A program made the translations under genes and the position numbers. From positions 1,509,014 to 1,573,013 of the forward strand of contig NW_008705562.1 of the NCBI RefSeq assembly GCF_000186865.1: DNA of 64,000 nt, read 5' to 3'. Below, piece by piece: positions 54,442 to 62,854 of this stretch (position 1 is its first letter; every line of letters begins with the position of its first letter). The notes beneath the pieces were generated by a model that did no database searches, was not told the origin of the DNA, and saw nothing but the letters and a program-made list of their open reading frames with translations. The DNA is from Aureococcus anophagefferens (lineage: Eukaryota; Sar; Pelagophyceae; Pelagomonadales; Pelagomonadaceae).

Positions 54442-55161
54442 ATGGCGCAGCCGCTGGTCACGGGCCACAACGTGTCGTTCGTCGCGGTCGCGCGCTTCGT
54501 CGACAGGACCGTCGTCGCGTGGTGCAGCCACGGCGCCAACGTGGACCTCGCCGGCGTGCGGACGGTGCTGGACCCCGCGTCCATGCAGCACATCGAGCGC
54601 GACAAGCACTACAACTTCGCGTCGGCGGGCGTCGCCTGGCACCTCACGAGCGACGGCGACACGTGGATCTACGTCGCCATCACGGCGACGGACTACCCGC
54701 TGCGCCACGCGTCGGGCCTCCTCGGCGAGCTCAAAGGCGCGTTCGCGCCCAAGGCGACCAAGGGCCTGAACACGCGGCTCGCCGGCGGCCTCAACGGCGA
54801 CCTCCAGCCCAAGTTCAGCCGCCTCTGCGCGCGCTACGACGACCTCACGCAGGTCGACAACATCCACGCGACGCTCGGCAAGGTCGAGGCCGTCAAGGTC
54901 GTCATGCAGGACTCGATCGAGCTCGCGCTCCAGAACTGCGTGTCCCTCGAGGCCATCGACCAGAAGGCCGACGAGCTCCAGAGCCAGGCGGGCATGTTCA
55001 AGAGCAAGGCGAAGAAGCTCCGGTCCCAGATGTGGTGGAAGAAGTGCAAGATGCAGCTCCTCATCACGTTCCTCGTGCTGACGATCATCGGCGTCATCGT
55101 CATCATCATCATGGCCTACACGGGCGCGTTCAAGGACAAGGACAAGAAGAAGGACAAGTAG
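54442..55161 (+). CDS. Longin-type R-SNARE (VAMP7-like) with Asn at the zero layer
   Basis: 239 residues. Longin domain at about 1-115 (FVAVARFVDRTVVAWCSHGA and the following strands), SNARE motif at about 140-200, WWKKCK linker, C-terminal membrane anchor at about 208-230 (LLITFLVLTIIGVIVIIIM) and a Lys/Asp-rich luminal tail. The SNARE heptads align well with VAMPs (ELALQNCVSLEAIDQKADEL). At the ionic zero layer, where R-SNAREs have Arg, this protein has Asn (N165). The family mediates fusion of endosomal, vacuolar and secretory vesicles. The missing Arg would make the four-helix core unusual. Confidence 0.87.
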   Translation: MAQPLVTGHNVSFVAVARFVDRTVVAWCSHGANVDLAGVRTVLDPASMQHIERDKHYNFASAGVAWHLTSDGDTWIYVAITATDYPLRHASGLLGELKGAFAPKATKGLNTRLAGGLNGDLQPKFSRLCARYDDLTQVDNIHATLGKVEAVKVVMQDSIELALQNCVSLEAIDQKADELQSQAGMFKSKAKKLRSQMWWKKCKMQLLITFLVLTIIGVIVIIIMAYTGAFKDKDKKKDK

Positions 55162-55544
55162 GCGCCCGGACGTCGTAACGGGGCTCGGTCGTTCTTGGTG
55201 CTGCGCGGGGGTTCTGGCTCGAAAGCACGCGTGCGCACGCACGGGATGCGCCGCACGCCTGCGACACCACCCGTCTTACAAGCGGCGCCTCAAAACGCGC
55301 GCCGGAAGTCCTTACGAGCAGGAACTAGCACCAGCTACAACAACAACATCTAAAACCCGTATCTTCTCGTTAAAACTTCAGCATCGATTCGAGTGTGCAC
55401 AGCCTTGGCCGCGGGCTGGGCACGAGCTGGGGCTCCCGGCCGCGTACTATTCAGGCGCAACACACGACGAGCTTGGGGAGCGCCTCGCGCAGCCCACATC
55501 GTGCGGCGCGCTGCACATCAAAACCTTCAGTGGGGATCCCAGAG
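55162..55544. other. Intergenic region
   Basis: Between two genes in the same direction. It is AT-richer at 55300-55390 (tacaacaacaacatctaaaa) and probably holds the promoter of the channel gene. The frame is open from 55395 but has no ATG before 55545. Confidence 0.4.
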
Positions 55545-56963
55545 ATGTCGTCGGCCATGTACCAGAGCGACCACCGGCGGCGGCTCAGCGCGGACCACGC
55601 GCGCATGATCGCCAAGGAGGAGGCGACGCTCCTCGACACGCTGGAGATCGACGCCGGCGCCGACGAAACCGACCATCACGACCACTTCCTCGACGTCCTG
55701 ACGAACATGCACGCGCTCTACATCTTCTGCGCGGGCTTCTTCGCCTGCGGCGTGGCCTACACCATGTATTTCGGGATCCGCGTCATGCAGTGGCCCCTGC
55801 TGCGGAGCGTCTTCTTCTTCGCCATCACCGTGAGCACGACCGGCTACACCGACTTCGACGCGTCCGATAGCGCGCGGGAGACCAAGTGGCTGATCGCCTA
55901 CATGTGGGTCTGCGTCCTCGTCTGCGGGCTGGGGCTGGGCGTCGTCATCGCCTTCGCCCACGAGAACTTCGAGTCGGGCATGGCGAACATCACGGCGTCG
56001 ACGTACGAGGAGGAGGAGGCGGAGAAGGCGTCGACGGGCGGCGAGAAGGAGGCGCACGCGTCGCGCATCGTGGCCCACGCGCGGGCGAAGATGCGCAACC
56101 TGAACCATCGCCTGGTCATGGAGTTCGCGCAGCTCGCGCTTTTGTACGTGCTGGGCGTCTTCGTCATCATGCGCTGCGAGACGCACTGGGACATCCTCCA
56201 GGCGGCGCTCTGGGCGACGGAGTCGCTGACGACCATCGGCTACGGCGACGTCATCCCCGAGTCGAGCGCGGGCATGGCCTTCTCCGTCGCCTACCTGCTC
56301 GTCGGCGCGGCCATGTTCGCGCGGATCATCGCGTTCATCAGCATGTACCCCTCGACGGCGTTCGAGCTCGGCGAGCTCGTCGAGATCATGGAGTCCGTGG
56401 GCATGCGGCGGCGGAAGAAGGGGCCCCTCCACGCCCTGGGCAAGCCCGCGGCCTGCAACGACTGCGCGTCCGACGACCCGCGGCGGGGGATCACGGCCGC
56501 GGCGGAGCCCGGCCGCATCCACGACGACGTCCTCGCGGAGATCTGGACGCTGCGCGACGACAGCAAGCGGCGCCTCCAGAAGACGCACAGCAGCCAGCGC
56601 CTCATGGTCAAGTCGCTCCGGGACAAGGGCCACCTGCCCGAGGACCTCGACGACGCCGCGGGCGACGGCCGGCTCCACCGGCCCGAGTTCATCCTCCACT
56701 TCCTGCAGATGATCAAGAAGGTCGACCCCAACGACATTCTGGACGCGTCCGACTTCTACAACTCGCTCTGCGAGCACAACCCCAACGCCGCGGAGCACGG
56801 CGTCACGCTCGACGAGGCGCGGCACGCGACGGACCGCTTCAACCGCATGGCGGCCTACGAGTCGAACCGGCCCGCGTCGCGCGGCGCCATCCCCGAGGAC
56901 GCGCCCGTGCCCTTCCAGGACGACGCCGCCTACCAGGCCGAACTCAAGGAGGGCGATGTTTAA
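55545..56963 (+). CDS. Two-pore-domain (TPK/KCO-like) potassium channel
   Basis: 472 residues from the ATG at 55545. Four membrane segments and two pore loops. Pore 1 reads AITVSTTGYTDF (filter T99-G100-Y101-T102-D103) and pore 2 reads TESLTTIGYGDVIP (T230-I231-G232-Y233-G234-D235). Pore 2 is canonical, while pore 1 has Thr in place of the second filter Gly. The cytosolic C-terminus contains an EF-hand-like segment, DLDDAAGDGRLHRPEFILHF, and KKVDPNDILDASDF, as in plant vacuolar TPK channels, suggesting Ca2+ control. The tail is convergent with the bestrophin gene (34 bp). Confidence 0.83.
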   Translation: MSSAMYQSDHRRRLSADHARMIAKEEATLLDTLEIDAGADETDHHDHFLDVLTNMHALYIFCAGFFACGVAYTMYFGIRVMQWPLLRSVFFFAITVSTTGYTDFDASDSARETKWLIAYMWVCVLVCGLGLGVVIAFAHENFESGMANITASTYEEEEAEKASTGGEKEAHASRIVAHARAKMRNLNHRLVMEFAQLALLYVLGVFVIMRCETHWDILQAALWATESLTTIGYGDVIPESSAGMAFSVAYLLVGAAMFARIIAFISMYPSTAFELGELVEIMESVGMRRRKKGPLHALGKPAACNDCASDDPRRGITAAAEPGRIHDDVLAEIWTLRDDSKRRLQKTHSSQRLMVKSLRDKGHLPEDLDDAAGDGRLHRPEFILHFLQMIKKVDPNDILDASDFYNSLCEHNPNAAEHGVTLDEARHATDRFNRMAAYESNRPASRGAIPEDAPVPFQDDAAYQAELKEGDV

Positions 56964-56997
56964 AAAAGGTCGAATTGGAGGTGCGAATTGGGGGGTC

Positions 56998-59043
56998 CTA
57001 GGACCGCTCGTCGATGAACTTCGAGTAGCGGTGGGAGTAGGTCCGCCGGTAGCCCTCGCCGACGTAGCGCCGGCTGAGGTCGCGCTCCGTGGGCCAGTAG
57101 TCGCGGCAGGGCGCCGCCGGCGGCGCGACGGTCTTCGCGATGGCGAGCGTCTCGCTGTGGAGCTTGTCCGCGAAGCCGTCGAGGTCGTGGTCGACGTCCG
57201 CGAAGTTGAAGGGGTTCTCGATCTCGATGGCGATCTGCATGACGCCGTAGTAGAAGAAGGCCGTCACGATGCTCGGCAGGATGCCGCTCATGGAGTACCA
57301 GTGGAGCCGCTTCTCCGTCCGCGCCCAGTACGCGACGGGCACCTGGGCAGGAAAAGGGTGCGAAATTCCCAACTTCAAAGGCTCCTATCTCGGCTGTTTT
57401 CCGCTCGTTTCGGCTGATTTTTGGACGAGCGATCATCTCTCGGAGCGCTCTCGAAGCGTGGGTGCTGTTTCCGAAACGCGCGCGCGCGAAACACTCACGT
57501 TGATGCGACGTTGAATCACCCTTTTCCTGCCCTGACGGGCACCGAGTAGACGAAGATGAAGAGGAGCACGCCGAGGATGAGCGTGTAGGTGAAGGGCAGG
57601 GGCGTGTCGACGATGCGCTGGCAGCTCTTGAAGGCGTCTAAAAGCTCCTGGATGTTGCGCGTCGAGCATTCCGTGAACGCGCGGTCCTGCGCGAGCGACG
57701 GCGCGAGGCGCTGGAGCGCGTCCATGAGCGAGTGCGACGCGAGCATGACGCGCGCGCCCGACGACACGGTGCCGTAGGTCGCGACCTCGCGGGGCGTCAG
57801 CATGTCCACGAGCCGCGGCCGCGACGGGTCCAGGATCCACGTCCGCTTGTTGTAGGGCACCTCGTGGAGCGCGCACTCGGGCACGAAGCCGCAGCGCTTC
57901 TCCCGCAGGTCCTGGCGCAGCACGCCCAGGAGCACGTTCGCCTGGCGCCGCACGCGCTCCCGCAGCTCGTGGACGACCTCGGCCTCGTGGGCCCGCTCGC
58001 GGAGCTCCGCCGCGGGCTGGTACCGCGCGTTGAGGTGGCCGGACGCGTCCTCGTGGAACGCGAGGAACGCGTGCGCGTTCATGATGATCTGGCGCACCTG
58101 GTTCGTGACGACGCCGTAGGCCTTCTTGCCCTCGTAGTAGCGCTCGTAGGCGCTGTTCGTCCGGAAGACTAATAGTAAACTGAGCACGGCGCCGACGAGG
58201 CCCTGCGTGATGTCGAACTGCGACGACGGCATGGACTTGACGCCGAGGTGGTCCAGGAGGTTGATCACGAGGTTGACGAAGACGAGGGTCACCAGGTTGG
58301 GCCAGAGCTGCTGGACGAAGCGCCCCACGAGGTGCGTCCGCGTGAAGATGGCGATGAACCACCACCGGTTGTCGTAGAGCTCCATGTAGGGCTTCGGCAG
58401 CTTCTTCGGGTACTCGTGCTCCGCGGGGCAGTCGAACTTGAAGGGGAACGCGCCGACGTCGTCGAGGTTCGGCGGCGCGCGCGCCGGGTCGTGCGCCGCC
58501 TCGCGCCTACCGGCATTTTTTCAGGTCGACGGCTCGAGAATTTTTCCCAGTCGACATCTCTCGAAGACCGTCGCGTCTCTCTTTAGTCCCGTCGGGGCGG
58601 ACGCCGTCGCCGCGCATGGTCTTGTCGAGCCAGTCGTAGCACTCGTCCAGGCTGCAGAGCAGCTCGACGCACGCCTTCTCGCGCGCCGCCTTGTCCTTGT
58701 GGAGCTCGTTGATCGTGATGTCCATGAACCGCTTCGCGCCGGCGAACTTGTCGTTGATCTTTTCCTTCAGGGCCGAGCGCTCGCCCTTGCGGAACGGGTG
58801 GAAGGACCGCGGCGTGAACGGGGGCGTCAGCGTCAGGGAATTCGATCGCTGATGCTTGAGGGGCACGACCGTGTGTTCCGGCGTCTCCCCGAAGGCCTCG
58901 TCGACGACGCCGATGTCCTCGACGCCGCGGGCCGTCGGGCTGCCCGACTCCGCGTCGGCGAACGCGGTCGCGCCGGCGAGGCAGCCCTCCATGGTCGAGA
59001 ATCCGGGCACCGGGCTTCGGCTCGCGGATTCGGTGGGCAACAT
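56998..59043 (-). CDS. Bestrophin-family anion channel
   Basis: The model is complement(join(56998..57342, 57543..58506, 58556..59043)), 1797 nt, 598 residues, in frame at both junctions. Intron 1 is 49 nt (GTCGAC to GGTAG, phase 2); intron 2 is the 200-nt introner. Residues 1-165 are an extra hydrophilic N-terminus. The channel domain follows: NRWWFIAIFTRTHLVGRFVQ, SILVF-like LSLLLVFRTNSAYERYYEGK (basic arginine-lined pore entry), then FVYSVPV, YSMSGILPSIVTAFFYYGVM and the C-terminal IEIENPFNFADVDHDLDGF, equivalent to the Ca2+-clasp NPF...D motif. Bestrophins conduct Cl-/HCO3-; algal members sit in plasma or thylakoid membranes. The start Met is chosen at MLPTESASRS. Confidence 0.83.
57343..57534 (+). 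mobile_element. Introner element, family 1 (copy 5), body antisense to its gene
   Basis: 192 bp with duplication ACGGGCAC on the plus strand (57335-57342 and 57535-57542), i.e. GTGCCCGT on the gene strand. The intron is complement(57343..57542), GT-AG, phase 0, and the frame continues as SVPVAYWAR. The internal body (aaattcccaacttcaaaggc ... ttggacgagcgatcatctct) runs on the plus strand while the bestrophin gene runs on the minus strand, opposite to copies 1-4. The terminal bases nevertheless read CAGGG at the gene 5' side and CCCAG at the 3' side. Confidence 0.95.
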
Positions 59044-59186
59044 CACAATGTAGAGGTCGGACTTTGCGAGCTTCACATGTTGACTCAGCTCCACGTCGAG
59101 GATCCGCTCTGTCGCCCAGCCCCCGCGCGCTGCTCGAAGCCGACGTTCCGAGCCGATCTCCAGGTTCCCAATCCACACTAGACACC

Positions 59187-60206
59187 ATGGCTCCGCGCGC
59201 CGCGGCCCTCCTCTGCGGCGTCGCGGCGGTCTTCGGCGGCGACCCGACGAAGCCCCACTTCCACGGCCCGACGCGGACGCCCTTCGATCCGAAGGACGAC
59301 ATCGCGCCGCCGCTGAAATCCGCGGACCTCGCGAAGCTCGCCGACGGCGAGATCATCACGGTGCAGTCGAGCGACGCCACCAGCGGCGGCGGCTGCGCCG
59401 TCGAGGACATCCGCGCGCCGCCGGACGTCGTCTGGTCTCAGCTCCTGACGTTCGAGACGTACCCGGACAAGGTGCCCAAGGTGCGCGAGTGCGCCAACTA
59501 CGAGGTCACGAAGTCGAGCGACGAGGAGGTCATGAAGACGCGCTACGGCGTCAAGGTCGTCCCGGGCCTCAGCATGGAGTACTACCTCCGCCACGTCTTC
59601 CACCCGCGAAAGAACGCGCTGACCTGGACTTTGGACTACGAGAAGCAGAGCGACATCGACGACTGCCACGGCATCTGGCGCGTCGTGCCCCACCCGGAGC
59701 GGCCCGAGTGGTCGCGCGTCGAGTACGCGGCGGACCTCAAGCTCCGGGGCGGCTGCCCGCAGTTCGTCATCGACATCCTCACGAAGAAGGCCCTCGTCGA
59801 CGCCTGCACGTGGCTCAAGGTCGAGTCCGAGAAGCAGTACGCCGGCGAGGTCGCGTCGGGCCGCGGCGCGGCGCCGTCGGGGCCCGGCGGGTTCCCGAAG
59901 GTCCTCGTCGACGCGCCGCGCCGGCTCTTCGACAACGCGGGCGAGGTCATCGACGACGTGCTCGGCGACATCGAGCAGGGCGTCGTCGACCTCGGCAACA
60001 GCGCCCTCAAGTCCGCGACGGACGCCCTGTCCATGATCCCGGGCTTCCGCGAGCGCGTCTCGGCGCCGCTCCGCGACCTCACGCGCGCCTACAACGACGT
60101 CCCGGGCCCGGACCCCGTCGCCGTCCCCGTTGCCCAGTTCGCGCCCAAGGGCCGGCGCTGGCTCCGAAAAAGCAGGCCAGCGGACGACGACGCCAGCGCC
60201 GCCTGA
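59187..60206 (+). CDS. Secreted START/polyketide-cyclase-like domain protein
   Basis: 339 residues from the ATG at 59187. A hydrophobic N-terminus (MAPRAAALLCGVAAVFG) suggests a signal or plastid-type leader. Residues about 65-215 have a START/COQ10-like pattern: GGCAVEDIRAPPDVVWSQLL, TFETYPDKVPKVRECANYEV, KTRYGVKVVPGLSMEYYLRH, HGIWRVVPHPERPEW, and the long final helix KKALVDACTWLKVESEKQ. The fold binds lipids or other hydrophobic ligands. The C-terminal 110 residues are amphipathic helices and a basic tail. It is divergent from the bestrophin gene (143 bp between starts). Confidence 0.72.
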   Translation: MAPRAAALLCGVAAVFGGDPTKPHFHGPTRTPFDPKDDIAPPLKSADLAKLADGEIITVQSSDATSGGGCAVEDIRAPPDVVWSQLLTFETYPDKVPKVRECANYEVTKSSDEEVMKTRYGVKVVPGLSMEYYLRHVFHPRKNALTWTLDYEKQSDIDDCHGIWRVVPHPERPEWSRVEYAADLKLRGGCPQFVIDILTKKALVDACTWLKVESEKQYAGEVASGRGAAPSGPGGFPKVLVDAPRRLFDNAGEVIDDVLGDIEQGVVDLGNSALKSATDALSMIPGFRERVSAPLRDLTRAYNDVPGPDPVAVPVAQFAPKGRRWLRKSRPADDDASAA

Positions 60207-60437
60207 GCGGGCGCGCGGGCCCCGCACGGGCCCGCGCCCCCCGGGCCGACGCGCCCCCCTTCCTGATCATAGCCACTTTTTTTGTGTAGCTGATGGGCGC
60301 TCGGCGTGGCGAAGTCCGGGCCGTCTTCGCACGCGGGGATGCGTTGGGCGAGCGACGGGCGTCGTGAGGGCGAGGGCGACGATGAGTTGTGGAAGGAGGC
60401 GAGTCGCGGGTCGATCGCGAGGCCCTGGTTCCGCAGA
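60207..60437. other. Convergent 3' spacer
   Basis: No gene is visible between the stop codons at 60206 and 60438. It presumably carries overlapping 3'UTRs. Confidence 0.4.
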
Positions 60438-61030
60438 CTAGGCGATGAGCCAGGCGGCCACCGCCGCGACCACGCCGCCGAGGCACGCACGCGCCGATTC
60501 GGCGCCGTCAGCCTCGTCGCAGTTGAGGGTGGAGTTCCAGGCCATGGCGTTTCCACCGTTCTTAATGTAGCAGACGGCGGGACCTTGGCCCGTGCCAGAG
60601 ACGACGGCCAGATTCGATGTCTGGTAATGGTTCGTCCCTTCGGCATTGACCGCGACGCAATCCTCGTCAAGGGCGCACACTTCGAGGGCACAATCCACCA
60701 CCGTCTGCGCCATTTCCTCCTCGGTGTCGTCCACGTCCGTCAAGGCCGCGTTCGCGCAATCGCCCACGAAGCAATCGAAGCCCGTTCTCTCCGCGTCAGA
60801 AGAACACGAATCGAGGCGCCGCCGATGAGTGATGTCCAGCGACTGGCGCATTTTTCCATCGGCGACAAGGGCGCGGCGGCGATCAGCCGCACCCTCGATA
60901 TCAACGGGCGGCTGCGCCCCCTGAACCACCTCGCGCACACGGGCGTCGGACCCGTGGCGGCCATGGTCATCGCCGAGGGCTTGCAGGCGGCTCCAAAGCA
61001 AAGGGCAACGATGGCGAGTGCGCGCACCAT
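60438..61030 (-). CDS. Small secreted Cys-containing protein, possibly GPI-anchored; frame change unresolved
   Basis: The likely start at 61030 gives a signal peptide (MVRALAIVALCFGAACKPSA). From about 60960 downward the better coding frame is offset by one: SLDITHRRRLDSCSSDAERT, then FDCFVGDCANAALTDVDDTE, VVDCALEVCALDEDCVAVNA, VCYIKNGGNAMAWNSTLNCD. It ends with a hydrophobic C-terminus (LGGVVAAVAAWLIA) typical of GPI-anchor signals. An intron or indel near 60960-61000 must join the two parts; I could not decide which. Cys spacing suggests an extracellular PAN/Apple-like domain. It is divergent from the gene starting at 61168. Confidence 0.5.
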
Positions 61031-61167
61031 GATGGAGTTTACACAATAATGCTCCACTGCTCGACAATGGATTGCTTTGCGGAGACGCGATGTGGCTAGA
61101 TATGTCCGAGGCATCGTGTCGTCAATGACGATGTTGATCCCGCTGTATTCCTCAAGCGCTGACGACG

Positions 61168-62724
61168 ATGCTGCCGAAGAACTTCCGAATGGCTCCAATC
61201 TCCGCCCTCCTCGCGGTCGGCGCCGCGGCGCAGTACGTCGGCCAGGGCGGCGACGGCAACCCGCACAACTGGGACCGCCGGCGCCGCTGCGACCACTCCC
61301 AGTACAGCCCCACGTGCGGGCCCTGCGAGGGCTACGGGGGCATCCCCTACGGGGACGAGAACGACGAGATCACGCTGACGTCCTGCGAGGTCGTCGCGAA
61401 CAAGAGCGACGTCGACCCGGCGACGCTGGCGGCGCCCGTCTGGGGCCGCAGCTGGGTCAGCGGCACCTACTTCGAGGTCCTCATCGGCCCGAAGCTCGAC
61501 CCGTTCTGCTTCTCGGTGATCCCGTCCAACAGCAGCGAGGGCGGCCTCTGCTACCGCGCGGACTACGGGTCCCAATGGTACGACATGACGGTCGCCGGGC
61601 CCCACGCGCTCAAGTACGACCTCAACTCGCAGACGTCCGTCGGCAACATCACGTCGACCGTGCTCCACCAGCAGACGAACTTCTGGATCACGAACCACTT
61701 CCCCTGGTACGCGTCGGGGCTGCACCAGTGCGTCTGCACGAAGGTCCGCGAGGGCGGCGCGACGTCGGACAACTTCTACTATCCCATCCAATACAACTGG
61801 ACCGACAACCTCTTCTACGTCGGCCGCGAGCGCGTCGGCGTCGAGTACACGGGCACGACGCAGGTCTTAGATCACTGGGCCTTCGGCCCCCACCACGTCT
61901 GGACGCGGCCGGAGAACGGGTCCATGATCCGCATGTGGCAGCCCTACAACGGCCTCCAAATCTTTCCCGCGGGCACGGACCCGGCGGAGACGCCGCCCGG
62001 CACGTTCGACGACATCCCGCCCCAGCTCTGCAAGGGCGGCTGGCCCACCTCCGGCGGCGCGGCCTTCCGCGTCCACTGCGACGACGACGGCTACTACACG
62101 AACGCGTCCGCGTCGCTCGCGGCGTCGCGAGGCGTCGAGGCCGCCTTCCGCGCCGCGCTCGCGGACCGGAACGCGACCGCGCTCTCCGACGCCGAGCTCG
62201 GCCGCGCCGCGGGCATGCCCGGCGCGGCCTACCGGGGCGCCGACTTCGGCGCCATGTCCGCGACGCTCAACGGCCACCTCGCGCGCGCCGAGGCCGCGGG
62301 CGGCGCCGCGACGCGCGCCTGCGAGGACTGGACCGCCGGCGAGCTCCAGCAGCTCCTCGCCGTCCTCCACGTCCTCCGCGACGACGCGCTCGACGCCGTC
62401 TACCGGGCGAACGGCGACCCGCGCGCGCGGCGCCACGCCGACGCCGACGACCTCCAGCGGGAGTGGGCCCGGACGAACGCGCTCGCGGAGGGCGCCGCGC
62501 GCGCCGCCGCGGGCGCCCGCCGCGACGGCTACTGCCACGAGGCCGTGATGATGTGGGTCCACCACGTCTCCGAGGACGCCAAGGCCCTCCTCGCCGCGTC
62601 GTCGATGGTCATCCCGCTCCTCAGCGCGACCCGCCACGACTGCGGCGCCTTCTCCGCGCCCGAGCTCTGCGACGTCTACGAGGAGCAGGTCACCTGCGCC
62701 GACTGCCACACGCAGTCGCCCTGA
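61168..62724 (+). CDS. Large secreted glycoprotein, unknown family
   Basis: 518 residues. The start may be at 61168 or the second Met (61189), and both give a signal peptide (ISALLAVGAAAQ). The N-terminal half is Cys- and Trp-containing: RRRCDHSQYSPTCGPCEGYG, FEVLIGPKLDPFCFSVIPSN, YPIQYNWTDNLFYVGRERVG, FGPHHVWTRPENGSMIRMWQ. The C-terminal half is Ala-rich and helical, ending CDVYEEQVTCADCHTQSP. At least six N-glycosylation sequons are present. No enzyme motif is recognised. Probably extracellular or vacuolar. Confidence 0.7.
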   Translation: MLPKNFRMAPISALLAVGAAAQYVGQGGDGNPHNWDRRRRCDHSQYSPTCGPCEGYGGIPYGDENDEITLTSCEVVANKSDVDPATLAAPVWGRSWVSGTYFEVLIGPKLDPFCFSVIPSNSSEGGLCYRADYGSQWYDMTVAGPHALKYDLNSQTSVGNITSTVLHQQTNFWITNHFPWYASGLHQCVCTKVREGGATSDNFYYPIQYNWTDNLFYVGRERVGVEYTGTTQVLDHWAFGPHHVWTRPENGSMIRMWQPYNGLQIFPAGTDPAETPPGTFDDIPPQLCKGGWPTSGGAAFRVHCDDDGYYTNASASLAASRGVEAAFRAALADRNATALSDAELGRAAGMPGAAYRGADFGAMSATLNGHLARAEAAGGAATRACEDWTAGELQQLLAVLHVLRDDALDAVYRANGDPRARRHADADDLQREWARTNALAEGAARAAAGARRDGYCHEAVMMWVHHVSEDAKALLAASSMVIPLLSATRHDCGAFSAPELCDVYEEQVTCADCHTQSP

Positions 62725-62854
62725 CGCCGCGCGCCGCGAGTGTCCATAGTCCGAGCCAATCGGAGGCTCAAGTGCGTTTGAAAACTAGCGCGTCGTTCTC
62801 GCTGCCATCCATCAATCCGACTCGCTGCCAGACTCGCTGCCAAGCCTTCCAACC

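Noticed and set aside
7798..57534. Recurring peptide frames inside the introners (for example SEIPNFKGSFLGRFPLVSAD)
   Set aside because: The frames are open only by chance inside a spliced-out element; neighbouring exons join perfectly without them, and the same peptide in unrelated genes is a repeat artefact.
7798..57534. Dispersed repeats considered as CRISPR or satellite array
   Set aside because: Copies are kilobases apart, have 8-bp duplications and lie at intron positions; there is no array or spacer structure.
58289..58516. Short minus-strand frame starting MPVGARR
   Set aside because: It overlaps bestrophin exon coding in a different frame, and its ATG falls within the 49-nt intron.
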